Shown here: positions 45,882 to 54,598 of the stretch, one piece after another | How the letters are laid out: the number at the start of each line of letters is the position of its first letter | How positions within the stretch are numbered: position 1 is the first letter of the stretch | DNA from: an uncultured Sphaerochaeta sp. | GTDB taxonomy: Bacteria > Spirochaetota > Spirochaetia > Sphaerochaetales > Sphaerochaetaceae | Assembly: GCF_963677315.1 (NCBI RefSeq) | Contig: NZ_OY781939.1 | Coordinates: forward strand, 2,790,001 to 2,854,000 | Reading direction: 5' to 3' | DNA: 64,000 nt | Notes under the pieces: generated by a model | What the model saw: only the letters and a program-made list of their open reading frames with translations | The model's database searches: none | Told to the model about the DNA's origin: nothing | Position numbers and translations under genes: made by a program

Positions 45882-47423
45882 ATGAATCCCAAACAAGATC
45901 CTACTAACAGTTTATATGCAGAAGAAATAAGTAAATATTTTCCTGGTACAAAAGCCCTTGACCGAGTGTCATTTGCTATAAAGCGAGGAAAGGTGAATGT
46001 GTTAATTGGTGAAAACGGTGCTGGAAAATCAACACTCATGAAGGTCATAGCTGGAATTGTACAGCCGACTTCAGGGAAATTGTATATGGATGGTGAGGTA
46101 GTTAGTTTCTCTAACACGATTGAGGCGAAGGCTAGGGGAATTGCAATAATACACCAAGAATTAAATCTATTCCCCAATATGAATATATTTCAAAATATTT
46201 TTGTTGGGGCCGAAATTACAAAAAAAGCAAACCTATTGGATGATAAAACACATAGTGAGAAGGCCAAAGCTGTTTTGGAACTTTTGGGGCATCCATTAGA
46301 CCCAAGTACTATTGTTGGTAATCTATCTGTTGGACAGAAACAAATAGTAGAGATAGCAAGGAACTTAATTGACCCTGACTTACGAGTTTTGATAATGGAT
46401 GAACCTACCTCCTCATTGTCAGCACAAGAAGTTGAAATTCTTTTTGATGTTATAAGAGACTTAAAATCAAGAGGTATTGCTATCGTGTATATTTCGCATC
46501 GACTGGAAGAGTTGATGCAGATAGGTGATAACTTAACGATTCTTCGTGATGGATGCTTTGTAGATTCTGCTGAAGTTAAAGATATTGATGTACATTGGAT
46601 TGTTGAGAAAATGGTCGGAAACAATAAGGGGTATAACTATCCTGAAAGAAAAATACATTGGGAATCTAGAAAAAAAATTTTAGAGGTCCATGATGTATGC
46701 CTTCCTAAAAAGGGCGGTGGATTTCTTTTAGATCATGTAAATTTTGATGTCAAGAAAGGTGAAATCCTAGCGATTTATGGACTGCTCGGAGCAGGAAGAA
46801 CTGAGTTGCTTGAATGTATCATGGGCGTACATCAAGATTTTGAAGGCGAAATTTATCTGCACGGGAAGCCGATTAAAATAGAATCCTTTGATAAGCAAGT
46901 TGAAAAAGGATTTGCCATGATTCCTGAGGACCGACAGAAAGAGGGATTGGTACAGAGTTTATCTGTAAAGAAGAATATCAGTTTATCAAGCATGCAAACA
47001 ATGACTTCCAAGGGGATCTTGTCTTCAAAAATGGAAAATGATTCCACGCAGAAAATGATAAAGGAATTGCATATCAAGGTTGCTGATAGTGAACTTCCTA
47101 TCCTTTCACTTTCAGGGGGGAATCAACAGAAAGTTGTCATAGCTAGAGGGATTCTAACAGATCCTAAAGTGTTGCTTCTGGATGAGCCAAGTCGTGGAAT
47201 AGATGTCGGTGCAAAGTCAGAGGTGTTTGATATTATCCGTTCCTACGCAGATAAAGGATTGAGTATCGTTTTTAGTTCTTCTGAGCTAAAGGAAGTGACG
47301 AGTATTGCTGATAGGGTGCTTGTTTTGTCAAACGGGAAAATCACTGGTGATTTCCCTCGTTCTGAAATATCAGAACAAAAATTAGTGAGCGCTTCTTATC
47401 TAGGTCACGGAATACATAAATAA
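45882..47423 (+). CDS. Sugar ABC transporter ATPase, two nucleotide-binding domains
   Basis: A 513-residue RbsA/MglA-type ATPase. First domain: GENGAGKSTLMKVI (Walker A), LSVGQKQIVEIAR (signature) and RVLIMDEPTSSLS (Walker B). Second domain: AIYGLLGAGRTELLE in the Walker A place, LSLSGGNQQKVVIAR (signature) and VLLLDEPSRGID (Walker B). The paralogue in the first operon has the same architecture, which suggests ancient duplication of the transporter. AGGAGAGG precedes the ATG. Confidence 0.92.
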   Translation: MNPKQDPTNSLYAEEISKYFPGTKALDRVSFAIKRGKVNVLIGENGAGKSTLMKVIAGIVQPTSGKLYMDGEVVSFSNTIEAKARGIAIIHQELNLFPNMNIFQNIFVGAEITKKANLLDDKTHSEKAKAVLELLGHPLDPSTIVGNLSVGQKQIVEIARNLIDPDLRVLIMDEPTSSLSAQEVEILFDVIRDLKSRGIAIVYISHRLEELMQIGDNLTILRDGCFVDSAEVKDIDVHWIVEKMVGNNKGYNYPERKIHWESRKKILEVHDVCLPKKGGGFLLDHVNFDVKKGEILAIYGLLGAGRTELLECIMGVHQDFEGEIYLHGKPIKIESFDKQVEKGFAMIPEDRQKEGLVQSLSVKKNISLSSMQTMTSKGILSSKMENDSTQKMIKELHIKVADSELPILSLSGGNQQKVVIARGILTDPKVLLLDEPSRGIDVGAKSEVFDIIRSYADKGLSIVFSSSELKEVTSIADRVLVLSNGKITGDFPRSEISEQKLVSASYLGHGIHK

Positions 47424-47447
47424 GTACGTTAAAAAAGAGGTATAATA

Positions 47448-48473
47448 ATGGCAAACGGAACACAAATAATTGAGCCAAAAGTGAAATTAGGAATGCTGTT
47501 GATTAAGGCAAGAACTTTTATAGCATTATTCATATTGTTTATTGTTTTTAGTATTTTATCTCCAACATTTTTAATGTCCAACACATTGCTTATGATTGCG
47601 AAGCATGTTGCACTCTATGGGATTTTAGCGATTGGGATGACCTACGTAATTATCACTGGAGGGATTGACCTTTCGGTTGGTGCTGTTGTTGCACTAGTTG
47701 GGATGATTGCAGGTGGTCTGATAGTTGAGGGAGTTGTTATCAAACCATTGGGAATAGTACTTTTCCCCAAGGTCTGGGTGATTGTAGTTATTTGTATTTT
47801 AATTGGGGTTCTTGTCGGATTGATAAATGGTTTGTTTATAACGAAATTTAAAGTTGCTCCCTTCATTGCAACATTAGGGATGATGTACGTTTCTAGCGGT
47901 TTTGCTGCTCTTAGGTCTGGGGGATCAACATTCTCTCGATTAAATGGGTCAGAACTACTAGGAAATACTGGATTTGCTATTTTTGGTAGTTCCACTTTTG
48001 GCGTCCCAAATGCTGCCATAATCCTTTTCGTATTTGCCCTAATTGCAGCATTTGTGCTTAAAAAACTCCCATTTGGTTGGCATTTGTATTCTACTGGTGG
48101 GAATGAAAAAGCAGCACGTTTTGCTGGCATCAGAGTAACTCAAGTAAAAATGAAGGCATATGTAATTTCAGGGGTTTGTGCCTCAGTGGTTGGTATAATC
48201 ACGGCTTCACAGTTACAAGCTGCCAATCCTAATAATGGGACAGGTTGGGAAATGAATGCAATTGCAGCTGTTGTCCTCGGAGGAACCTCAATGTCTGGCG
48301 GTGTTGGCACGATAGGGGGGACAATAATCGGAGCTTTTGTTATCGGAGTTCTTAACGACGGTATGGTCATGTGTGGTGTTTCGGAATACTGGCAGAAAAT
48401 CATTAAGGGACTGGTAATAATTTTTGCAGTAATTATTGATATGTATCAAAAAAGATTGCAGGAAAAACTTTGA
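47448..48473 (+). CDS. Sugar ABC transporter permease (RbsC type)
   Basis: A 341-residue inner-membrane protein with about 9-10 hydrophobic segments, GMTYVIITGGIDLSVGAVVA (about 64-83) and the ATPase-contact loop MNAIAAVVLGGTSMSGGVGT. It is the only permease of this operon and so presumably forms a homodimer. AGAGG stands 9 bases before the ATG. The histidine phosphatase gene follows after 27 bases. Confidence 0.9.
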   Translation: MANGTQIIEPKVKLGMLLIKARTFIALFILFIVFSILSPTFLMSNTLLMIAKHVALYGILAIGMTYVIITGGIDLSVGAVVALVGMIAGGLIVEGVVIKPLGIVLFPKVWVIVVICILIGVLVGLINGLFITKFKVAPFIATLGMMYVSSGFAALRSGGSTFSRLNGSELLGNTGFAIFGSSTFGVPNAAIILFVFALIAAFVLKKLPFGWHLYSTGGNEKAARFAGIRVTQVKMKAYVISGVCASVVGIITASQLQAANPNNGTGWEMNAIAAVVLGGTSMSGGVGTIGGTIIGAFVIGVLNDGMVMCGVSEYWQKIIKGLVIIFAVIIDMYQKRLQEKL

Positions 48474-48500
48474 AATTAAGGTGAAGGAGCATCGAACAAT

Positions 48501-49102
48501 TTGAGCACCAAAATATATTTTATTAGACATGGGGAAACCTATTGGAATGTACAACGTAAGATGCAAGGGCAAGTGATATCCCCCTTAATCCGGAAGGGTA
48601 TCGACAAGCTGAAGATGCTCACTATTTGATAAGAAATGAGATTATCGATGTTTGCTATACAAGCCCTTTATCGAGAGCCAGAGAGACAGCTGAATCTGTA
48701 CTTTCTGACAGAAAAATCCCGATCATTGATGAACCACTGCTTCTTGAACAGAAATATGGATTATCGGAGGGGAAAAGGCAAAGGTTAGCTGCTCTTAATC
48801 CTTTCTCCCCGTTGTTTTATTACAAACGAAATCCGGAAAGATATAAACTAGATATTGGTGCAGAAAGTTTTGAAATTCTTTCAAGCAGAGCGATTACGTT
48901 CATCGAGAAAATTCTATTGCCAACTGAGAATGTACACCAGGGGGTTTTGATATCAGCGCATGGGGCTATAATTTGTAGTATACTAAGTCAAATATTCAAC
49001 ATCCCCCTAAAGGATTTTTGGAGTGTTCTCCCAAATAATTGTGAGGTAAAGAAAGTCTTGTTATCGGATCAAAAATTTCGAGCTGTGGAAGATCGAGTTT
49101 AA
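48501..49102 (+). pseudogene. Histidine phosphatase (phosphoglycerate mutase family), frameshifted
   Basis: A TTG start behind GAAGGAG gives STKIYFIRHGETYWNVQR with the catalytic RHGE. After the codons for GQ near 48568 the frame is lost, and reading continues one base lower as SDIPLNPEGYRQAEDAHYLI, then CYTSPLSRARETAESV (second Arg), and the late GVLISAHGAI with the second catalytic His, ending at 49102. All catalytic residues exist, but in two frames. Restoring one missing base gives about 200 residues. In the operon it may dephosphorylate a sugar phosphate. The break is either genuine or a sequence error. Confidence 0.75.
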
Positions 49103-49185
49103 TAATACTTGTAATCAACTTTTAAATTTAGAAACCTAGACAAGCTTTTGTCGATTAGGCACAAGGCTGGAGAAGGAGGCATTAC

Positions 49186-49602
49186 TTGCATAACAAGATA
49201 AAAATAGCATCGATGCATTATGAAAATGGATATACTTGTTCGCAAGCGGTGTTTTCTGCATATAGCAAAGAAATGGAAATAGATGAAGTAACCGCTCTGC
49301 GTTTGGCCGAAGGGTTTACCGATGGTATTGGTGGGCTACAGAATATTTGTGGTGGTTTAAGTGCAGCCATTGCTGTGATCAGTTATCATTATAGTGATGG
49401 TACACCTGGGAATTTGGAAAAAAGAAAAGTACTCTTTACAAAAATAAAGACTTTGATTGATGAGTTTCAAAAAGAATATAAGGGAATTACTTGTAAAGAG
49501 GTTTTAAGAAATGAAAAACCGGTTCAATTTCAATGTGGGATGACAGTTAAAAATTGTGTACTTTTAATCAATCAACTGCTTTCTGAAATTGATACACGGT
49601 AA
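49186..49602 (+). CDS. C_GCAxxG_C_C family protein
   Basis: A 138-residue cysteine-rich protein starting with TTG; GGAGAAGGAGG 5 bases upstream decides this start. The family Cys positions are visible: YTCSQAVFSAY, NICGGLSAAIAVIS (the GCAxxG-like core, here CGGLSA), ITCKEVL and FQCGMTVKNC. These proteins are widespread in anaerobes and are thought to bind metal or take part in redox or transport chemistry, but their function is unknown. It ends the second sugar operon. Confidence 0.75.
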   Translation: MHNKIKIASMHYENGYTCSQAVFSAYSKEMEIDEVTALRLAEGFTDGIGGLQNICGGLSAAIAVISYHYSDGTPGNLEKRKVLFTKIKTLIDEFQKEYKGITCKEVLRNEKPVQFQCGMTVKNCVLLINQLLSEIDTR

Positions 49603-49782
49603 AATCTCGAAACTCCTGAAAGCTTTTAAAGGTTGTTCACACTGATAGAATTGACAGTGAATCATTAAGAAGTTATAGGTTTGTGTACAATGGTGATGGT
49701 ATGTAACTTGAAACCTAATCTTACTATTTAACACAAAAAATATTACAATTTAAGATTAAATGAACTAGCCTTAATATATATC

Positions 49783-50328
49783 ATGCATGTCATGATTCCT
49801 GAAGAAAAATCAATGATTGTCAGGACACTGAGAACTATTGGAGTAAAGAAGAACCAAACCATTCTTGATTTCGGTTGTGGTATAGGTACATTTAGCATTC
49901 CTGCAGCAGAGATTTCTGGCTCTGCAGGGATTGTATATAGTGTTGACCGGGATGAGTCAAAGTTGAAATTTTTAAAAGCTGAATGTAAGAGGCAGAATAT
50001 AAATAATTGCGTAACGTTAAATAATTCCGATTGGCAGGGCCTACGATTTCCTAATGATACCTTTGATTTTATTTTATTGTATGATGTACTTCATAGTTAT
50101 TATTTTAAGGATAGTCGTGAAAGAGTTTCTTTGTTGCATGAAGTAAAACGGGTAGCAAAAAATGCTTGTATTATTTCTATTTACCCGAAACATATGAAAA
50201 TAAGTACAATTATTCAGGAATTTAATAATATGGGGATTTCACTAATAGACAGTTATTTAGTTGATATTCTACATTATGGACAATACGAATACGACTATGT
50301 ATATAACTTTGGGTATGTCCAATCATAA
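49783..50328 (+). CDS. Class I SAM-dependent methyltransferase
   Basis: A 181-residue cytoplasmic protein. Motif I is TILDFGCGIGTFSIPAAEIS (SAM loop), then VYSVDRDESKLKFLK (acidic end of strand 2), and FDFILLYDVLHSYYF near motif IV. The C-terminal third is short. The substrate is unknown. No clear ribosome site precedes the ATG at 49783, and the N-terminus is brief, so the start may be wrong or the protein slightly truncated. The nearest neighbours are unrelated enzymes. Confidence 0.75.
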   Translation: MHVMIPEEKSMIVRTLRTIGVKKNQTILDFGCGIGTFSIPAAEISGSAGIVYSVDRDESKLKFLKAECKRQNINNCVTLNNSDWQGLRFPNDTFDFILLYDVLHSYYFKDSRERVSLLHEVKRVAKNACIISIYPKHMKISTIIQEFNNMGISLIDSYLVDILHYGQYEYDYVYNFGYVQS

Positions 50329-50468
50329 TAGATTCTAGTAAATAGATTTCTTGAATTTTAATCAGCTACTGATTGTATAGTAAATAATTACGCAAGGCAT
50401 AATTGAGATTGGTTTTCAGGGAACCTTCAGAACGAAATGTCTACCGAATATGTATAAAGGATTGTAAT

Positions 50469-51038
50469 ATGACGGAAATTGAAAAACTCGATGCAGGACT
50501 TGAATATTGTTTTTATGACGATGCTGTCGCAGACAGAAAAATCCGTGCAGAAGTTGGCTGTAACAAATTAAATCAGGTTCCTCCCGAAGACTATAAAAAG
50601 AGGAGTGAAATGCTCCAGGAGCTTTTTGGATCTTGTGAGGGAGATGCAGGAGTTGAACCAGGGTTTTACTGTGATAATGGTAAGAACATTCATGTAGGCA
50701 AAGATTTCATTGCAAACTATAACGTAGTTATTTTAGATATTAGAACTGTAACGATTGGTGATTACTGCATGATTGGTCCAAATACACTGATAACGACAGT
50801 AGGGCATCCCAAATCACCCAAAAAGAGAAGAGCTAAGATGGCTATAGCTTCATCTGTAACAATCGGGAATGATGTCTGGATTGGTGGTAACTGTACGATA
50901 TTGCCGGGAGTAACGATTGGAAATAATGTGATAGTGGCAGCCGGTGCAGTGGTAACTAAAGATGTTCCAGATAATTGTGTGGTCGCTGGAATTCCTGCAA
51001 AGATAATTCAAGAATTGGAGGATGATACTGATGAATAA
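50469..51038 (+). CDS. Maltose/galactoside O-acetyltransferase-like (Maa/NodL family)
   Basis: A 189-residue acetyl-CoA-dependent sugar O-acetyltransferase. The N-terminal helical cap is followed by a left-handed parallel beta helix of hexapeptide repeats (about 65-175): IHVGKDFIANYNVVILD, then VTIGDYCMIGPNTLITTVGH with the catalytic His, and NDVWIGGNCTILPGVTIGNN and VAAGAVVTKDVPDNCVVAGI. AAAGG before the ATG at 50469 sets the start. Its 3' end overlaps the aldo/keto reductase gene by 8 bases. Confidence 0.88.
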   Translation: MTEIEKLDAGLEYCFYDDAVADRKIRAEVGCNKLNQVPPEDYKKRSEMLQELFGSCEGDAGVEPGFYCDNGKNIHVGKDFIANYNVVILDIRTVTIGDYCMIGPNTLITTVGHPKSPKKRRAKMAIASSVTIGNDVWIGGNCTILPGVTIGNNVIVAAGAVVTKDVPDNCVVAGIPAKIIQELEDDTDE

Positions 51039-51879
51039 TCTAAAAGATAAAATCAAGATGAAAAATGGATATGGAATTCCTTGTGTGGGATATGGAACAT
51101 GGCAGACCCCAGATGGAGAGACTGCTCGTTCTGTTGTTAAAAAGGCAATAGAACTTGGCTACCGACATATTGATGCTGCAGCAGTGTATGGCAATGAAGT
51201 AAGTGTAGGACAGGGGATAAAAGAATCAGGGATTGACCGTCGTGAATTGTTTGTAACAAGCAAGGTGTGGAATACGATGAGGGGATACAATGCAACAATC
51301 CAGGCTTTTAATAAGACTCTGGATGATCTACAGCTGGATTACTTGGATCTTTATTTAATACATTGGCCAGCATCAGAGAAACAGTTCTCCGACTGGGAGT
51401 CAGTCAATCTTGAAACTTGGCGTGCTATGACCGATTTGTACAAAGAGGGTAAAATCAAAGCAATTGGAGTATCAAACTTTAAAATTCATCATTTGAATGC
51501 TCTAATGAAAACGAGTGTCCCTCCAATGGTAAACCAAATTGAATTCCATCCGGGTCTGATGCAACAGGAAACGGTGAATTTCTGTAAAGCAAATGATATT
51601 CTTGTAGAAGCATGGAGTCCGTTAGGCACGGGAAAGATGCTCTCCAATGGGGTTCTCCTCGGAATTGCCCGAAAATATAATAAATCTGTTGCTCAGTTAT
51701 GTGTTCGCTGGTGTCTCCAGAATGGCGTCGTGCCATTACCTAAATCTATAACGCCTTCGAGGATTGAAGAAAACGCCAAGATATTTGAATTTGAGATTTC
51801 AAATGAAGACATGAATGAGATAAACAACCTTCAATATTTCGGAGGTTCAGGATTAGATCCCGATGAAGTTGATTTCTAA
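51031..51879 (+). CDS. Aldo/keto reductase
   Basis: A 282-residue NADPH-dependent reductase of the 2,5-diketo-gluconate reductase type. The catalytic tetrad is visible: Asp in YRHIDAAAVYGNE with Tyr after it, Lys in FVTSKVWN and His in LYLIHWPAS. The NADPH region includes IPLPKS-like VVPLPKSITPSRIEENAKIF. GGAGG and 8-base spacing favour the ATG at 51031; the ATG at 51022 lies inside that site. It is coupled to the acetyltransferase. Confidence 0.88.
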   Translation: MNNLKDKIKMKNGYGIPCVGYGTWQTPDGETARSVVKKAIELGYRHIDAAAVYGNEVSVGQGIKESGIDRRELFVTSKVWNTMRGYNATIQAFNKTLDDLQLDYLDLYLIHWPASEKQFSDWESVNLETWRAMTDLYKEGKIKAIGVSNFKIHHLNALMKTSVPPMVNQIEFHPGLMQQETVNFCKANDILVEAWSPLGTGKMLSNGVLLGIARKYNKSVAQLCVRWCLQNGVVPLPKSITPSRIEENAKIFEFEISNEDMNEINNLQYFGGSGLDPDEVDF

Positions 51880-51908
51880 AATTTTAAAACATGTATAAAG
51901 GAAGAATA

Positions 51909-53024
51909 ATGACTGAATCACAAGTATTCTTTACAACGTTTAAAACATCATACAAAGAAAACCTGTTGCAGAAACTCAAGCGGTTATTGAAGACTGCCGG
52001 AATAGAGCAAATTGATTTTAAAGACAAATACGTAGCTATCAAAATACACTTTGGAGAATACGGGAATATAGCTTTTCTTAGGTCAAACTATGCGAAGGTT
52101 GTTGTAGATCTTGTAAAGGAACTTGGTGGCAAACCTTTCCTGACTGATTGTAACACTCTCTATGTAGGCAGTCGTAAAAATGCCCTTGATCATCTTGATA
52201 CCGCCTATATGAATGGTTTTTCCCCTCTACAGACAGGTTGTCATGTAATCATAGGTGATGGTTTGAAAGGAACCGATGAGACCCTTGTTCCTGTGGATGG
52301 GGAATATGTTAAAGAAGCAAAAATTGGTCATGCGATTATGGATGCTGACATATTGATTTCTCTTACGCATTTCAAGGGACATGAAATGACGGGTTTCGGA
52401 GGAACTATCAAGAATATTGGGATGGGCTCAGGCTCTCGTGCAGGAAAGATGGAGCAACATTGTGACGGAAAACCTCAGGTTAACCAGGATCTTTGTATTG
52501 GCTGCGGAGCCTGCATAAAAATCTGTGCCCATGATGCACCTGTAATACATAACAAGAAGGCCAAAATCGATCATGATACATGTGTGGGATGTGGTAGGTG
52601 TTTAGCTGTCTGTCCGAAGGATGCTATCAAGGCCAGTTTTAGTGATTCAATTGCAATGTTGAGTAAGAAAATGGCTGAATACAGTCTTGCCGTTTGTAAG
52701 GACCGACCTGGTTTCCATATCTCTCTGATCAATGATGTGTCTCCAAATTGTGATTGTCATTCAGAGAATGATATTCCCATCATTCCCAATGTGGGCATGT
52801 TGGCTTCTTTTGATCCTGTAGCGCTTGATGTCGTTTGTGCCGATCTTTGTAATAAAATGCCTGTCATTGATAATAGTATTCTATCTGATAATCTTCAGAA
52901 TTGCGACCATACCGAAGGAGACCATTTCCATATGACGCATCCTGATACAGATTGGAAGATTTGCACTGATCATTGTGAAAAGATTGGCTTAGGCAGTACT
53001 AAGTATGAATTAGTGCAAATCTGA
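51909..53024 (+). CDS. DUF362 iron-sulfur protein with 4Fe-4S ferredoxin domain
   Basis: A 371-residue cytoplasmic protein. The DUF362 domain (about 1-180) contains VAIKIHFGEYGN and SLTHFKGHEMTGFGGTIKNI. Two 4Fe-4S sites follow (about 190-250): CIGCGACIKICAHDAP and CVGCGRCLAVCPKDA. The C-terminal part returns to the DUF362 fold (GMLASFDPVALDVVCADL). Members are redox proteins of unknown substrate in anaerobes. AAAGGAAG precedes the ATG at 51909. It is 29 bases behind the reductase, with which it may form a redox pair. Confidence 0.85.
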   Translation: MTESQVFFTTFKTSYKENLLQKLKRLLKTAGIEQIDFKDKYVAIKIHFGEYGNIAFLRSNYAKVVVDLVKELGGKPFLTDCNTLYVGSRKNALDHLDTAYMNGFSPLQTGCHVIIGDGLKGTDETLVPVDGEYVKEAKIGHAIMDADILISLTHFKGHEMTGFGGTIKNIGMGSGSRAGKMEQHCDGKPQVNQDLCIGCGACIKICAHDAPVIHNKKAKIDHDTCVGCGRCLAVCPKDAIKASFSDSIAMLSKKMAEYSLAVCKDRPGFHISLINDVSPNCDCHSENDIPIIPNVGMLASFDPVALDVVCADLCNKMPVIDNSILSDNLQNCDHTEGDHFHMTHPDTDWKICTDHCEKIGLGSTKYELVQI

Positions 53025-53075
53025 TATTTGTATTCTAAGGTATTGACTGAGTTATTGTTAAATTCTAAACAGTCG

Positions 53076-53122
53076 CGGAACTTGACGTGAGGATTTTCCA
53101 CAAAAGGTTCCGTTTGTTTATT
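53076..53122 (+). terminator. Terminator after the DUF362 gene
   Basis: CGGAAC (53076-53081) and GTTCCG (53107-53112) pair around a 25-base loop; TTTGTTTATTT follows. The short stem and large loop make it moderate evidence, but it lies between the end of the operon and a dead gene. Confidence 0.5.
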
Positions 53123-53139
53123 TCTCTATATTCATTTTT

Positions 53140-53358
53140 TTAAAACAAGCTTTCCTCCAACATCGATAGGTATCCTTCTTCAGTGGAAATAAGATGAACC
53201 GATACTTTGATCCCAAGTATATCCCCTGCTTGTTTTAACCTTCTTGTTACATCCTTATCCGCAGGACTTGGCTTTAGATTTCCACTAGGGTGGGTGTGCA
53301 ACCAGGATTGCGGTTGAACGTTGGCTTACTGCTTCTGTAAAAACCTCCTCCTGCATGC
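53140..53358 (-). pseudogene. RadC (JAMM-domain) fragment
   Basis: The minus strand reads EVFTEAVSQRSTAILVA, loses frame, and resumes as HTHPSGNLKPSPADKDVTRR, then LKQAGDILGIKVSVHLIST, ending SMLEESLF and a stop. HTHPSG with the later Asp is the RadC/JAMM metal site. The N-terminal half is absent and one frameshift interrupts the rest, so it is dead. RadC proteins often accompany mobile elements. Confidence 0.8.
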
Positions 53359-53571
53359 TTAGTCCTATGTAGAATAGACTAGTCAAAATTGAATTGATCA
53401 GTTTAAGGATTTTAATTGTCGGCTAGTGATTAAAATTGCTTTATTGATTTTTATCTTTTTGGGGAACCCGAAAGAATGCTACACTGAATTATAGACGAAT
53501 GTTCTATCAGTGATATCATTTCTGCTCTTGTCAATTTCATTCAATTATTTAATGTTTGGGGGATTTTGAAT

Positions 53572-54495
53572 ATGTTGATCCAACAACTTATAACAGATAT
53601 GAACCTTGAGGAAGATCAATGTAAAATTCTCGAAGAATTCTTGTACCATGAAGTGTGGAATGAGAAGGAAATTTCTCCTTCGGAAAATATTGATCACAAA
53701 GATTTAATGGATAGGGTAAGACGTTTTGCAAGGACCCGTTTCGAGGATCGTGAATTGTTCATTAAATCGATGAACAACTTCATTGATGAAATGAACGATA
53801 GAGAACTACTTCTAAACGAGAGTGTTGAAGGCAGGAAATTACATTGCCAGATCGACAAGATCTACGAATCCTCTGAGATGAAAATCAAGTTGTTGAAATA
53901 CTTACAGGGAAGGGGGAAAGGGAAGAGACGTGATGACATTGCCGAGCATTTCAATATTACCAAGCATTCGGTGGACAAACGAATTCAGGAGTTGCAATCT
54001 CGCGACAACTATATCCTTGGTACGAAAATCCAGATTAATCCGGAACGCGCGACCAATATCTATGATTCGACGGTTCACCCCTTGTTTCTCGCTCTGAATC
54101 TATCTGAGGTGTACGGAATGCTCACCAGCCTAATTCAAGCGGAAATGTCGGTACCTGGAGGGACCGTTACCGACATCATCAAGGATGTTGTGTCCCAGTT
54201 GACTGATTATGCCGAGGGTATTCTCAAGGACTCAGGATTGAATATCGATGCCTATCATACAGATGTGTCCCGAGCATTCAGAAATGAATCGCCGAAGAAC
54301 AAGTATTACCATGCGATGAAGACTGGATCTGTTTGTATGTTACGGCTCTATAAAAGCGAGGATTCTCTGGTGGGGACATTGAAACCCAACATGAATCCCG
54401 GGAACGATTTCTTTTTTTATCCGAAGGGTGGAGGAGCACCCATCCCTCTGGCTTGCGATGATATCAAGGAACTCATAGAGATTGAAGAAAGCTGA
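53572..54495 (+). CDS. Winged-helix protein of unknown function
   Basis: A 307-residue protein with GGGGGA 8 bases before the ATG. A TTG at 53566 is a possible earlier start. Residues about 1-100 are acidic and helical. About 100-150 is a winged helix-turn-helix (LLKYLQGRGKGKRRDDIAEH, then FNITKHSVDKRIQELQ). The remainder resembles the ligand part of helix-turn-helix regulators (LNLSEVYGMLTSLIQAEM) but lacks a recognisable WYL motif. It may be a regulator of the cyclotransferase fusion 103 bases downstream. Confidence 0.6.
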   Translation: MLIQQLITDMNLEEDQCKILEEFLYHEVWNEKEISPSENIDHKDLMDRVRRFARTRFEDRELFIKSMNNFIDEMNDRELLLNESVEGRKLHCQIDKIYESSEMKIKLLKYLQGRGKGKRRDDIAEHFNITKHSVDKRIQELQSRDNYILGTKIQINPERATNIYDSTVHPLFLALNLSEVYGMLTSLIQAEMSVPGGTVTDIIKDVVSQLTDYAEGILKDSGLNIDAYHTDVSRAFRNESPKNKYYHAMKTGSVCMLRLYKSEDSLVGTLKPNMNPGNDFFFYPKGGGAPIPLACDDIKELIEIEES

Positions 54496-54598
54496 TGGAT
54501 TTCAATTCTCGGAATATAAATACACATCTGAGATATGGCGAACTCAAAGCGATTACTCCTTATGATTCTGGTATCAAAGCTCATAAGGAGAAAACGAA

